This document shows positions 53,325-63,800 of a DNA stretch of 64,000 nucleotides, piece by piece. Below the pieces are notes generated by a model that did no database searches, was not told the DNA's origin, and saw only the letters and a list, made by a program, of their open reading frames with translations. Within the stretch, counting starts at the first letter, position 1; every line of letters starts with the position of its first letter. Source of the stretch: Humisphaera borealis (GTDB lineage Bacteria; Planctomycetota; Phycisphaerae; Tepidisphaerales; Tepidisphaeraceae); the NCBI RefSeq assembly GCF_015169395.1, contig NZ_CP063458.1, positions 620,001 through 684,000 of the forward strand. The letters are read 5' to 3'. A program made the translations under genes and the position numbers.

Positions 53325-53771
53325 TTACGGCCTGCCGAGTTCTTCGACCAGTTCGATTACCCGCCGTTCGATCAGTGCCAGCGCCTCGGCGGGGCCTGAC
53401 TTGTCCAGGTCGTGAACGTGCCAGTAGGTGACCCGGTCTTCCCAATCAGGAAACTTCTGCCGCAGGTAGGGCCGGTGCTCGGCTTCCTTCAGCGCGATCA
53501 CTTTGTCGGCCGACATCAGGTCGGTCGTCTGACAGCCGATCGGCAATCGGGCGGTCGACGTGCACTCCAACCCCCGGGATGACATCGCTTCCAGGACGTA
53601 CTTCGACACCGGGCCGATATTGCAGGCACCCAGTTCGATCGCCAGCGCCCGCGAGTCTGCGACCCAGTGCAGGTTCGCCTTGCCGGCGTAGTGGTTGAAG
53701 AGAATATGCGCGTAACGGCTGCGGTAATAGTTGCCGGTACACAGGAACAACACGCGGCGGACGGACGTCAT
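53325..53771 (-). CDS. low-molecular-weight protein tyrosine phosphatase family protein
   Basis: 148 residues from ATG 53771. The P-loop C-x5-R-S is at C11-TGNYY-R17-S18 right after strand VRRVLFLC, as in LMW phosphatases and arsenate reductases. The C-terminal YWHVHDLDKSGP supplies an Asp in the place of the general acid, although the usual D-P pair is D-L. The second position is unusual in lacking the NICRSP consensus (NYYRSR). Probably a cytoplasmic phosphatase of protein or small substrates. Convergent with pssA. Confidence 0.8.
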   Translation of the reverse strand: MTSVRRVLFLCTGNYYRSRYAHILFNHYAGKANLHWVADSRALAIELGACNIGPVSKYVLEAMSSRGLECTSTARLPIGCQTTDLMSADKVIALKEAEHRPYLRQKFPDWEDRVTYWHVHDLDKSGPAEALALIERRVIELVEELGRP

Positions 53772-53904
53772 GCCGGCGATTGTCGCGGAAAGCCACGGGC
53801 CTGTCATGCGGCTGGGTGGGGAGCCCGCAATCCATGTAAGTGCGATGAGTCAGCGCTACCCGCGCGCTTTCGCGGGCGGGCAAAATCCACTTGCATTCCG
53901 GGAT

Positions 53905-54680
53905 GTTTAACCTAACATATATAGAACAAAATCGACGTCGCCTTGGGACCGGCGACGCCATTCCTCCATGCGCCGGTCGGCGGGTGTGATCCGTTGGCAT
54001 TGGCGTCTAGTCCATGGAGATCTCCGCCCTGGACGATCGATAGCGATCGGGCCGGGGTGGTCGTGTTGGCATGGGCAGAAGAGACGCAGGGAGTTAGAGA
54101 CCTCGAGACGGAGAGAGGAAGTGGCCAGGCTGATCGATCACTCGGGTTCGTTCGGCGATGTCGTCTCGGGTTCGTTCGGCAGGAGGGATGTATGTCAGGG
54201 ACCGCCGACGGCTCTGTCAGTGACACGGGCTTCCAGCCCGTGCGTGCGATGTGGTGGTCGATCGGCGCTCCGGACGACGGCCTCGAAAGTCATCATTGCC
54301 GACTGTTTACTGATCGCGAGGAACAGGAGATGCGAAATGAACGGCTGCCTTAAGCATTGCGCACCATGCACGGGCTGGAAGCCCGTGTCACTGATGGTGT
54401 CGTTCGACAAGTGGTCCTCGGGTTCGTTCGGCGGGGTTGCGCTGGGTTCGTTCGGTAGTCTGCGCTTCGCGATTCGATGTTGGGCGTTGGGCGTTGGGCG
54501 TTCGATGTTCGATGTTCGCATTCAGCCTCGGGTTCGTTCGGCCAAACGGCAATGCACGGAAGCGCGTCTTTGCCACAACCCCCTCCCTAGTAGCCCTCCC
54601 CTGGAATACCGAAGGACGGGACGAGGAGGCAATCTCGGGTTCGTTCGGCGACGTCGCGCTGGGTTCGTTCGGCGATCCGC
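53905..54680 (+). repeat. composite intergenic repeat module, copy B (seven GGGTTCGTTCGGC boxes)
   Basis: Same parts in the same order as 19790-20690: AT-rich box, a 43-nt block (53970-54013; GTGTGATCCGT, GGCGTCTA), a GATCGATAGCGATCGG part, GGCATGGGCA, GAGACGGAGAGAG units, then boxes at 54144, 54168, 54420, 54444 (last base T), 54530, 54637 and 54661, all on +. Copy B contains a REPIN-like element between the second and third box that copy A lacks. Confidence 0.7.
54220..54391. repeat. REPIN-like element 3
   Basis: Unit GTGACACGGGCTTCCAGCCC (continuing GTGCG) at 54220-54244 and its reverse complement at 54368-54391, with a 123-bp inner part. Arms are identical to those of element 2 at 41489-41588; the inner sequences are unrelated. 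Confidence 0.75.
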
Positions 54681-54733
54681 GCTCTGCCGCATTTGTGAAA
54701 GAAGTTCATTGCGGCGACAACATCAGGTGAGTC

Positions 54734-56188
54734 ATGACGACGCCTGCTTTATCTCAATCCGATCGATCCGCCGACCGGCTGTCCTGGGGGCTGATCGCGC
54801 TGCTCGCCTTCACCGGACTGCTGGCGTGCTTTGCGACGTTGCCGCTCATCTGGGACGGCGCGTATCAGTTCGCCAACACCCTTCAGCACGGCCGGCCGCA
54901 CGTTTATGTGGGCTCGTGGCAGCATGCATACCAAGGTCGATTCCACACCTGGTTCCTCTGGTGGCCGGTCGTCTGGGCGAGCAAGTTCACCGATCACCCG
55001 CTGATCCTGCAGGCGATCTACGGCATGCCGTTCCTGCTCGCGCCGGCGTTTTCGCTTGCCGCGTGCTGGTGGATCGTGCGGAAGCAGTCGCCGGGGCTGA
55101 TGCTCTGGGCGCTCTTCGGCATCGCGATCGGACCGCTGCCGGGGCAGTGCTTTGCAATCAACGACTCGATCCTGCTGCATCATCTTCTGTGGCCGATCTT
55201 TGTGGCGATGTTCGTCGGGCTGTCATGGCCGAAGATCGTGCTCCTGTCGGTGCTGGCGTTTTTCCAGTTGGCTCAGCCGATGGGGATTGCCAACTGCGTC
55301 GGGGCGGCGATCGCCGGGGTGCTCGTCGCGTGGGCGCGGCCCGATCTGCGCCGCCGGCAGTTCGTCCGGGCCGGACTGTTGCTGGCGGTGGCCGTCCTGG
55401 GCGTGGCGAGATTGATCGCCTACCCCGATTCCCAGGCCGCCGACGAAGCCTCGCCGATGGAAGTGATCAAGCGGTGGCACAACGGCGTCGAAGGATTGCC
55501 GCTGGCCGGCATGATCTTCTTCTGGCTTGCGGCACTGGCGGCGGGCCTGACGACATGGATCGGCGACCGCTGCGACGATACCGTCGACCATCGCCGCCGT
55601 CGTGAGTTCTGCAACGGACTCGGCTGGCTCGCCGTCGCTTGCGCGACGATCGGTGCGGCGTTCTGGGCGGGGTGGGCGATGGACGAACAGCGGTGGCGGC
55701 TCGCCGTCGATTACCGGCGTTTCGTGCTACCGCTGTCGCTGCCGTTTTTCCTCGCCGCGACCATCGAAGGCGTCGTAACGGCGACGCGCCAAGCGAGCAT
55801 TCCCCGCACCATCGCGCCCGTGCCCGAACGCCGCGCCCTGCCCATCATCCTTGCCGCCACTTTCGCCGTGGTGCTCGTCATCCAGAGCTCGCTCTGGTTT
55901 CAACTGGTTCGGCGGCTGAGGTGGGAGGTCAATTCGAGTGCGCAGGCGGTCGTTCACAAGGCGTCGCTCCCCTGGACGCGCGGCACCGCGCTGGATCACT
56001 GGTCGCTGCCGACGGTGTACCTCGCGATCGAAGGCAGGCACCAGCACAAAGCATTGCTGTTTGCCGACGAATGGGCCGCGCCGCTCCACGAAAGCCCGCC
56101 GCGTATTCCGATCGTGCAGTGGGAAAGCTACCCCGTCGATCCCGGAGCAGAAGGCTACTACCGGTTCGACCTGCAACCCCGGCCGTGA
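54734..56188 (+). CDS. polytopic membrane protein, unknown
   Basis: 484 residues with about nine or ten predicted membrane helices (for example LSWGLIALLAFTGLLACFAT, PLILQAIYGMPFLLAPAFSL, RRALPIILAATFAVVLVIQS). A long first outer loop (IWDGAYQFANTLQHGRPHVY ... QHAYQGRFHTWF) and the final soluble 80 residues recall GT-C-type glycosyltransferases, but no clear DD or DE catalytic motif in loop 1 was confirmed. The gene starts 50 bp after repeat module B and its stop is next to the TRIC-type gene. Confidence 0.7.
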   Translation: MTTPALSQSDRSADRLSWGLIALLAFTGLLACFATLPLIWDGAYQFANTLQHGRPHVYVGSWQHAYQGRFHTWFLWWPVVWASKFTDHPLILQAIYGMPFLLAPAFSLAACWWIVRKQSPGLMLWALFGIAIGPLPGQCFAINDSILLHHLLWPIFVAMFVGLSWPKIVLLSVLAFFQLAQPMGIANCVGAAIAGVLVAWARPDLRRRQFVRAGLLLAVAVLGVARLIAYPDSQAADEASPMEVIKRWHNGVEGLPLAGMIFFWLAALAAGLTTWIGDRCDDTVDHRRRREFCNGLGWLAVACATIGAAFWAGWAMDEQRWRLAVDYRRFVLPLSLPFFLAATIEGVVTATRQASIPRTIAPVPERRALPIILAATFAVVLVIQSSLWFQLVRRLRWEVNSSAQAVVHKASLPWTRGTALDHWSLPTVYLAIEGRHQHKALLFADEWAAPLHESPPRIPIVQWESYPVDPGAEGYYRFDLQPRP

Positions 56189-56211
56189 AGGACTATCGCT
56201 TCGAGAGCAAC

Positions 56212-56847
56212 ATGTCGATCTTCTACTTCATCGGTCTTCTGGGCGTCGCGGTCTCGGCGGTGTCGGGCGCGCTCAGCGCGGGTCGCAAGCAGTTCGACCT
56301 TATCGGCGTCGCCGTCCTGGCGCTGGTGACCGCGATCGGCGGGGGCACGCTGCGCGACATCCTCGTAGACCGGCGGCCCATCTTCTGGATCGCCGACCCG
56401 ACGTATATCTGGGTCATCCTCGCGGCCGCGTTTGCGACAGTCCTCTACGCCCGCTTCCGCGACCCGCCGTGGCAGATGCTGCTGGTTGCCGACGCGCTGA
56501 TGTTGTCGTTCTTCACGATCAGCGGGGTCTGGGCGGCGGAAGAACGAGACCACCACGCGTTGATCGTCGTCACGATGGGAACGATTACCGGATCGGCTGG
56601 CGGCGTGATCCGCGACGTGCTGTCCGGCGAAGTACCGCTGCTGTTCAAACCCGCCGAGCCGCTTTACGCCACGGCGAGCATCGCCGGCGGCACGATGTAT
56701 GTGGGGTTGGTCAAGTTGGGCGTCGCCGCTTCGCTGGCGGGAGGTATCGGGATGGGTGTGGTTCTGGCGATCCGCATCGCGTCGATCCGATGGGGATGGA
56801 AGTTGCCGGTGTTTCGGCTGGGCGCGGGAAGTGATGGAAGGAGGTAG
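56212..56847 (+). CDS. TRIC-type cation channel / UPF0126 membrane protein
   Basis: 211 residues from ATG 56212; GTG 56185, overlapping the preceding stop, is an alternative. Two repeated halves of three helices carry the hallmark glycine motifs ALVTAIGGGTLRDIL and TGSAGGVIRDVL. Arg and Asp after each motif are conserved. Bacterial TRIC homologues are trimeric potassium-conducting channels; YicG and YadS belong here. It follows the polytopic membrane gene by 23 bp and is likely co-transcribed. Confidence 0.9.
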   Translation: MSIFYFIGLLGVAVSAVSGALSAGRKQFDLIGVAVLALVTAIGGGTLRDILVDRRPIFWIADPTYIWVILAAAFATVLYARFRDPPWQMLLVADALMLSFFTISGVWAAEERDHHALIVVTMGTITGSAGGVIRDVLSGEVPLLFKPAEPLYATASIAGGTMYVGLVKLGVAASLAGGIGMGVVLAIRIASIRWGWKLPVFRLGAGSDGRR

Positions 56848-56901
56848 AGACGGAGAGAGAAAACAGAAGACGCGAATCTTCCACTTCGTCTCTCCGTCTC
56901 T
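56846..56901. terminator. inverted repeat between convergent genes
   Basis: AGAGACGGAGAGA (56846-56858) is exactly complementary to 56889-56901, with further pairing outside and a 30-bp loop. It fills the gap between the TRIC-type gene and the large surface protein on the other strand. Confidence 0.55.
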
Positions 56902-56912
56902 TTGTCTCTCCT

Positions 56913-59900
56913 CTACAAGACTTCGAACCGTTCGTCGGCCGCGGGATCGACTTTGCCGGGCACCTTGATGCTACCGAACGCGCCAGCGAAGAACCGGCTG
57001 GCGCCATCAACGACACGCTTGACGACGATGGTCTTGATCAGGCTCGCCGCTCCGCCGATCACGACGCCGCCGTTGATGTACACGCCGTCCACCGGATCAA
57101 ACCCGGCCCCGACGGCCGAGGCGGCGACCGTGCCGGCGACGGTGAACTTGGTGATGGTGGCCGCGGCGAAGGCGTCGTCACCGCCGCCGATCGACTGATC
57201 GGCACCGAGGTTGGTGCCGGCAAGGACGACCGCGCCGGCAAGGTCTCCGCGGAAGTTGGCATTGGCGATGTTACCGGCCGCCGCCAGTGTGCCGCTGAGG
57301 GTGCCGACGTCGATCTTCGTCAGGCCGCCGTTGATGTAGAGGGTTTCGGTAATGTCGGAGGTCTTGGCGGTGATGGCACCGAAAGCGCCGTCGGAGGTGA
57401 CGCGGCCGAGCCGGGCACGTCCGTCGCCACCTTTGGTGGTGACGGTTAGACCGGAGGCGGTCGAGGTGCTGGACAGGACCAGGTCGATGTTGGTTCCGTC
57501 ATACCGAGCGGTGCCCACGCCGGCCTTGAGGGACAGCGTGACGAGGGTGCCGTCGGCGTCGGTGAAGGTGAGCTTGGTTGTCTTGCCGTTAATGACACCG
57601 AACTGGCCGACAGCGCCGGAGCCCGGCGCGTTGAGCCGACGGATGCCGGCACCACTGGTCGGCGAGGCGCTGCTGGTGACGGTGACCAGGCTGCCGTCAG
57701 GCTGGAGGGTGCCGACCGCCTTGATGGCGAATCCGCCGACGACCAGTGATGTCGCCGGGTCGGAGATTCCCGAAGCGACCGTGAACTTGCCGTCGGAATC
57801 GAACCCGGTCTCGGGATCGCCGTCGGCGGTGAAGGCCGTGACGGCGGTCTGCGGGGAGCCGCCGGAATCGGTCGTGCCGATGACGATGATTTCGCCGGAT
57901 CCCTGTACGACGACCGAGTCGGCGTCGTCGTCGCCGCCGAAGTCGGCCGTCGCGACGCCGTCGCCGGAGAAGGTGGCGTCGAGCGCCCCGGCGGTGTCGA
58001 GCCGAACGACGCCGAACAGCCCGGCCGAGGTCCGGTTGGCGACGAGAACTTTTCCGTCGCTCTGAACGGCCAGGCCGACGGTGCGATCGACCGCACCCAG
58101 GGCTGAATTGACCGCCAGCGCGGAGATGGTCTGCACCGCGCCGCCGTTGAAAGCGGGATCGAGCGAGCCGTCGGTTCCGAACCGGGCGACGAACACGGTG
58201 TCCTGCAGGTCGCCGGCGGCGACGAGCTGGCCATTGGACTGGAGGACCAGCGACGAGACGGTGCTGTCAGAGGTCGTCGGAAGCAGAACGGTTCCGCCGG
58301 TTCCGAAACCGGAAGCGGCCTTGCCCTTCTTGTCGAGCTTCGTGAACGCCAGGGCGTTGGTCGTGCCGCCGGCAAAGTAGACGGAGCCGTCGGCGGCGGC
58401 CGCGAGGCCGAACGCGATCTCGGCCGTGCCGCCGAGGTCGATGACGGCCGACCCCTTCGTGCCGTATGCCGCGACCTTGCCCTTGGTCGAATAGCGGGCG
58501 ACCAGGAAATCGCCGCCGCGGGCGCCCGAGACCGTGACGAGTTTGCCCGTCGGTTCAAGGGCGATGTTGTAGTAGGCGTCGTTCGTGCCTGTGGCCGTCA
58601 CGACCTGGCCGTTGCTGCCGAACGTGGAATCGAGCGAGCCGTCGGCGTTGTAGCGGCGGATGATGCCGACGGAGGTGCCTGACGAGAGGTCGCCGGAGTG
58701 GCCGGCGATGTAGACCTTGCCGTTGAGATCGACCACCGCCGATTCGGCGACGAAACCGGCACCGACGGATGTTCCGCCGTTGAAGCCGGGGTCGATCGCC
58801 GGCTCGTTGATCGGGATGTCAACGTCGAACTGTGCGGGTGTGCCGCTGGCGGCGTTGCCGAGGGTGTCGAGGACTTGGCCGGCGACCAGGGAAATGGTGT
58901 AGGTGTCGTTGTCGGCGGCGTCGAACGATCCGCCGGGCGGCGTGAAGGTGTAGGTGACGGTCATCGGCGAGCCGTCAGCGCCGGGGCTGGCACTGGCGCC
59001 GGTGACGGTCAGTCCCGCCGCGCCACCACCGGTGATGGTGATGTCGCCGGTGTCGATCGATGCGAACGAGACGCCGTTGGGGTCGGAGTAGACGACGGTC
59101 ACAGTGCCGCTGGTCGCGCCGGCGGTAGTGACGGTGGCCGGGTTGGTGATAACGGCGGCCGGGCCGACCCCGGCGCTGAGGTTGACCGTGAAGGGCGTGC
59201 TGGTGGTCGGGGCGGGGTTGCCCGAGGTATCGCTCACGCTGCTGGACAGCAGGGTGACGGTGTAGGTGCCGTCGTCGGCGGCATCCCAGGTGCCACCGGG
59301 CGCGGCGACGGTATAGCTGGCGACGATCTGCGTTGCGTCGGCGTTGGGATTGAGCGTGACGCCGCTGACGGTCAGGTTCCCACCGCCGCTCCGCGAAACC
59401 TGGATGTCAGCGACGCCGATCGAAGCGGCGCTGACGGCGACATTGTCGGTAAAGGTGACGGTGACGGTAACCGTCGCCGCAGCGTTGGCCGGGGCGGGCG
59501 TGTCGATGACGGCGGTGGGGGAGGTGCTGTCGCCGCCGCCGCCCACGGGGGTCAGGATGAAGGCGCGTTGCGTGCCATTGAGCACGCCGGTGCCGACGAT
59601 CACGCCGCTGTCGTTGATGCCGGTGGCTTCCGTGAGGAACCAGCCGCTGCCGGCGTCGATGAGCGTGTTGAGATCGACAAGAGAGGTGCCGTTGTGAAGG
59701 ACCGCACGCTGGTCCACGAGGTCGGAGTTGTTGGCCGAGTATCCGACGACGACCCCGCCGGCGTTGACATCATTCCCCTGGGCGACGTTGTCGCCGCTGA
59801 GGCGGCCGAGATTCGTCATCGTCGTGCCGTTGAACAGGAAGATGCGTTCCAGGGTGACATTGTTCGTGATACGGCCCGACTTGCCGGTGATCAGGCCGGC

Positions 59901-60659
59901 ATCATTGATGCCGCGGGCGCTGGAATAGCTGTCGCCGGAGACCACGCCCATGTCGATCAGGGCGCCGTCGGTTCGGCGGAACGCGTGCAGTTCGCCGGTG
60001 GCGGTGTTCGATTCGCCGGCGATCTGGCCCGAGGAATTGATCGCGAGCGCTTTGCTGTAGTCGGAGCCGACGGTGCTGAGCGTGCCCAGGTCGGTCATCG
60101 TGCCGCTCTGCCAGAGAAACGCGTGCTCCGGGCCGAACTCGTCTTCGTCCTGCGACGAGCCGACGACCTGATCGCTGTCGTTGATCGCGGTTCCGATGCT
60201 GAACGATCCGCCGAGCGTGCCGAGGTTGGTCTTGCTGGTGCCGTTAAAAAAGAATGCGCGGCTGGCGTTGCTGCCGTCGATGGCGGTGCCGGTGACATTG
60301 CCCGAGGCGTTCAGGCCGGCGGCGAACGAATCCGGCCCGCCGAAGGTCCCCAGGTCGGTCAGGCCACCGCCAGTGCGCAGTGCCGCACGCCGGCTGGAAC
60401 TTCCGCTGCCGTCGGCGGTGAGGTCGGCGGTGACGGCGGCCTGTCCGGTGTTGTTGATGCCCACGCCGTCGCTCGTCGCGCCGCCGAGCGTGCCCAGATC
60501 GGTCACGGTGTAGGTCGCGAACAGGGTGCGGGCTTCGAGCGATTCAATCGCGGTGCGCGCCGCGGCCGCTACCCGGGCGACGCCCGGCACGGGCGAAGGG
60601 GGTGTCATGCGGCGTTTGGCAGACGGGCGGCGGGCGATCGACAACAGCAGGGAACCCAT
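56913..60659 (-). CDS. large LEPR-type surface protein with HAF repeats, Ig-like domains and delta-60 propeller
   Basis: 1248 residues from ATG 60659 (GGAGG 6 nt upstream). The start has an unusual signal region with IESLEARTLFA, a planctomycete LEPR-XLL-type motif. Residues about 48-370 are HAF-type repeats (TDLGTLGG...S...INNTGQ). Residues 370-615 hold two SwmB/Ig-like domains (TVTFTDNVAVSAASIGVADI, VVYSDPNGVSFASIDTGDI). From 617 to about 985 are delta-60 repeats (LDSTFGSNGQVVTATGT, YSTKGKVAAYGTKG, LVLQSNGQLVAAGD). The last 240 residues are a beta domain shared with the next gene (LSGTLAAAGNI ... FAGAFGSIKVPGKVDP). Probably cell-surface; ligand unknown. Confidence 0.8.
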   Translation of the reverse strand: MGSLLLSIARRPSAKRRMTPPSPVPGVARVAAAARTAIESLEARTLFATYTVTDLGTLGGATSDGVGINNTGQAAVTADLTADGSGSSSRRAALRTGGGLTDLGTFGGPDSFAAGLNASGNVTGTAIDGSNASRAFFFNGTSKTNLGTLGGSFSIGTAINDSDQVVGSSQDEDEFGPEHAFLWQSGTMTDLGTLSTVGSDYSKALAINSSGQIAGESNTATGELHAFRRTDGALIDMGVVSGDSYSSARGINDAGLITGKSGRITNNVTLERIFLFNGTTMTNLGRLSGDNVAQGNDVNAGGVVVGYSANNSDLVDQRAVLHNGTSLVDLNTLIDAGSGWFLTEATGINDSGVIVGTGVLNGTQRAFILTPVGGGGDSTSPTAVIDTPAPANAAATVTVTVTFTDNVAVSAASIGVADIQVSRSGGGNLTVSGVTLNPNADATQIVASYTVAAPGGTWDAADDGTYTVTLLSSSVSDTSGNPAPTTSTPFTVNLSAGVGPAAVITNPATVTTAGATSGTVTVVYSDPNGVSFASIDTGDITITGGGAAGLTVTGASASPGADGSPMTVTYTFTPPGGSFDAADNDTYTISLVAGQVLDTLGNAASGTPAQFDVDIPINEPAIDPGFNGGTSVGAGFVAESAVVDLNGKVYIAGHSGDLSSGTSVGIIRRYNADGSLDSTFGSNGQVVTATGTNDAYYNIALEPTGKLVTVSGARGGDFLVARYSTKGKVAAYGTKGSAVIDLGGTAEIAFGLAAAADGSVYFAGGTTNALAFTKLDKKGKAASGFGTGGTVLLPTTSDSTVSSLVLQSNGQLVAAGDLQDTVFVARFGTDGSLDPAFNGGAVQTISALAVNSALGAVDRTVGLAVQSDGKVLVANRTSAGLFGVVRLDTAGALDATFSGDGVATADFGGDDDADSVVVQGSGEIIVIGTTDSGGSPQTAVTAFTADGDPETGFDSDGKFTVASGISDPATSLVVGGFAIKAVGTLQPDGSLVTVTSSASPTSGAGIRRLNAPGSGAVGQFGVINGKTTKLTFTDADGTLVTLSLKAGVGTARYDGTNIDLVLSSTSTASGLTVTTKGGDGRARLGRVTSDGAFGAITAKTSDITETLYINGGLTKIDVGTLSGTLAAAGNIANANFRGDLAGAVVLAGTNLGADQSIGGGDDAFAAATITKFTVAGTVAASAVGAGFDPVDGVYINGGVVIGGAASLIKTIVVKRVVDGASRFFAGAFGSIKVPGKVDPAADERFEVL

Positions 60660-60843
60660 GCGTATCCTCCGAAACTCTTCGGCACATCCCGCCGCGACAC
60701 AACACGCGGGCGGCATAGCTTGGCAATCCGTCGCCGAGCAGCAATCCCTGCGGCCCGGGGTCACGCTCACTCAGCGTGTCGGCATTCTCCAATATTCGGT
60801 CTTCGGGCCCGGGGGAAGCCAGACCAATCGCCGCTTTTGTCCG

Positions 60844-63800
60844 TCAGGACAGGACTCGGAAGTGCGGGTCGAGCGTCGGAACGATCTTTTGCGGGATCTT
60901 TGCCGTCGCCGCGAACGCACCGGCGCTGAACAGGGTCGAGGCGCTGACCCCGACTTTGACCGTTACCGCGCCAATCGAACTGCCGCCTACGCCTGCCAGG
61001 GTGTCGTCGCTATCCCCGAACGTCCCGTTGACCGGATTAACGCCCGCCCCGACAAACGTCGACGTTACCTGCCCGTTGACCGTCAGTTTGGCGATGCTGC
61101 CGGCGGCGTAGGCGTCGGCGGCATCGCCGTTGCCGCCGATCTTGCTGTCGGTGCCGAGGTTGACGCCCGACAGGACGAACGCACCCGATGCGTTGCCCAG
61201 TATCGTCAGCGCGGTGATCCCGGAAGCCACCGCCAGGGTGCCGCTGAGGCTGCCCAGTTGCAGGCTTGCCGCGGCACCGGCCACGAAGCAGGTGCCGACA
61301 AAGTCGGCAGGCTTGGCGTTGACCAGTTTTATATCACCATCGGCGCGCAGGTCGCGAATCATCACCCGTTTGTCGCCTTTCTTCGCGACAACGCTGAGCG
61401 TGGTGGCGCTGTCGGACCCGCTGACGATAAGGTCCAGCACACTGCCGTCCCAGAGGGCTTCGCCGGTGGCGTTCTTCAGCGACAGGGTGACCTGTGTACC
61501 GTTCTCTTTGAGGAACGACAGCTTCACATTCTTCCCGCCGACATCGCCGAAAAATCCGAGAACTCCCGATCCCGGCATCAGTATTCGGCGAATCGGAGAA
61601 CTGGTCGCCTTGCTCGACGCTTCCCCCGCGCTCAGCAGCAACCGTCCGTCGGTCTGCATCGCACCATTGGCGTGAAGCACGAAGGGGCCGGCCGCGCCGG
61701 GACTGATGACCAGCGAGCTGTCGGCGGTGAACTTGCCGCCGGACGAGAAACTGGAATCGAGCGTGCCGTCGGCCTTAAGGGCCGCGATCGCGATCTGGCG
61801 CGTCGAACCGCCGGTGTCGGTGGTACCGACGACACAGATCTGCCCGGTCCCCTGAAGTCCGATGAAATCGACGTCGTCGTCGCCGCCCATGTCGATGGTC
61901 GCAAGCGAGTCGCCGCTGAAGGTGTTATCGGCCGAGCCATCGGCATTGAGGCGGCGGATGGCAAAGTCGCCGCCGGCGGAGCGGCTGCCGATGATCATCT
62001 TCCCCTCGCGCGATACCGCCAATCCCACCGTGTGATCCTGCCGTCCCAGGTCGGTCCGCACGGCAAGACCGGTCAGGCTTTGCACGCCGGCAGTTCCGAA
62101 GCCGGCGTCGGAACTGCCGGCGGCGGACAGTTTCACGACCGCGACCGTCGTTCCGACGGTGCCGGCAGCGACGATGGTGCCGTCGTTCTGGACGTCGATC
62201 GCGCCGATCGCACCGTTCTGTCCGCCGGGCTTCAGCAGCGTCGCACCACCCTGACCGAACGCAGTGTCGATGTTGCCTCTGGCATCGAGCCTGCCGAAAG
62301 CGAGGTTGCCGCTGCTGGTGCCGCCCAGCAGCAGGGCACCGCCGGGCAGTGCCGCAAGGGCATAGACGGTGTCGTCGGTTCCGCCCCAGTCGGCCAGCAC
62401 GATCCCGCCCTGGCCGAAAGTCTTGTCGAGCTTTCCTTTGGAGGTGTAGCGGACGACTTCGAGTTCACCGGCGCGAAAGCCGGCGGCGACGATTCGCTGC
62501 TTGTCGTCAACGGCAACGGCAAAGAACCCGTCGTTGTCGTTGGGAAAGCTGATGATCTGACCGCCCAGGCCGAAGAACGTATCGAGACTTCCGTCGGCAT
62601 TGAGCCGCTGCAGCACCGACTGGCTCGTGCCGGCCAGCCGGTCACCTTGCCGTCCTGCCACCAGCACACGGCCGAGCAGATCGGTCGTCATCGCTTCGGC
62701 GACGAACCCGGAGCTGATCGGAGAGCCGCCATTGAACGACCCGTCGGCAACGGCGTTGGTCGAAGCGACATCGACTTCGAACTGCGCCTGGGCCAGTGGC
62801 GTTGTGTTGCCTCCGCTGTCGAGCACAGCGCCCGGAAGGACGGTGATCGTATAGGTGCCGTTGTCGGCGTTGTTCCAGAAGCCGCCGGGGGCGGCGACGG
62901 AATAGACCGCCACGATCGACGGGACGTCGCTGTTGGAACTCTTGCTGATGAGGGTGACTGCCAGCGCGCCGCCGCCGTCCTGGACGACCGACACATCCCC
63001 CGAGTCGATCGACGAGGAATCGATCGCCTGGTTGTCCGTAAAAGTGACGGTGATCTGCGTGGCAGTAATGCCGGCCGTGGTGATCTGCGAAACCGGCGTG
63101 ATCCCCACGACGGGGGTTGTAATATCCGGGAGGTTCGCCTGAAAAGTGGTCGTCGTCTGTGCGACGTTGTTGCCGGCGGTATCTTTGACGCCTGCCGACA
63201 GCACGGTGATGGTGTAGGTGCCGTTGTCCGAGGCGTCCCACGAACCGCCGGGCGCCGAGACGGTGTAGGTGGCGCTGACACTGCCGCCGGTACCGCTGGT
63301 GGTCACTCCGGTGACGGTCAGATTGCCGCCGCCGCCGTTACGGGCAACGGTGACGTCGCCGGTGCCGATGGTTCCCGTGGCAATCGCGACGTTGTCGGTG
63401 TAGGTGACGGTGAAGGTGTACGTCGGTCCGCCGGCAGTGGTGATGGGCTGGGCGTTAAACGTGGCGGCGACAGGGGGCGTGGTGTCGGTCGGGATGTTGA
63501 CGGTAAACGAGCCGGTCCCGGTGGCACTGTTGCTCTCAAAGTCGCGCACCTCGCCGGTTTGCACGGTCACGTTGTAGGTGCCGTTGTCGCCGAGACCATC
63601 CCACGACCCGCCGGGGGCATCCAGGGTGTAGGTGGCGACGACCGATTTCGGGTTCGAGCTGTCGACCGTGACGCCGGAGACGGTCACCGCGCCATTGGGA
63701 CCCGTAACAGCCAGGTCGTTCGGGCCGATCGAAGACGCGTCGATGCCGGCGTTGTCGTTGTAGGTGACCGTCACGGTGTGCGTGGTGCCGCCTGCAGTCG

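Larger units (their letters stand above)
53772..54733. other. 960-bp gene-free region made of repeats
   Basis: It carries the AT-rich box TTTAACCTAACATATATAG, the composite repeat module copy B and REPIN-like element 3 (54220-54391). Frames crossing it lack coding character. The membrane protein gene at 54734 follows immediately, so its leader is in the right end. Confidence 0.6.

Noticed and set aside
58698-60929. Long + strand frame (about 743 codons) opposite the delta-60 surface gene
   Set aside because: Mirror of the real - strand repeats; no ribosome binding site and no domain.
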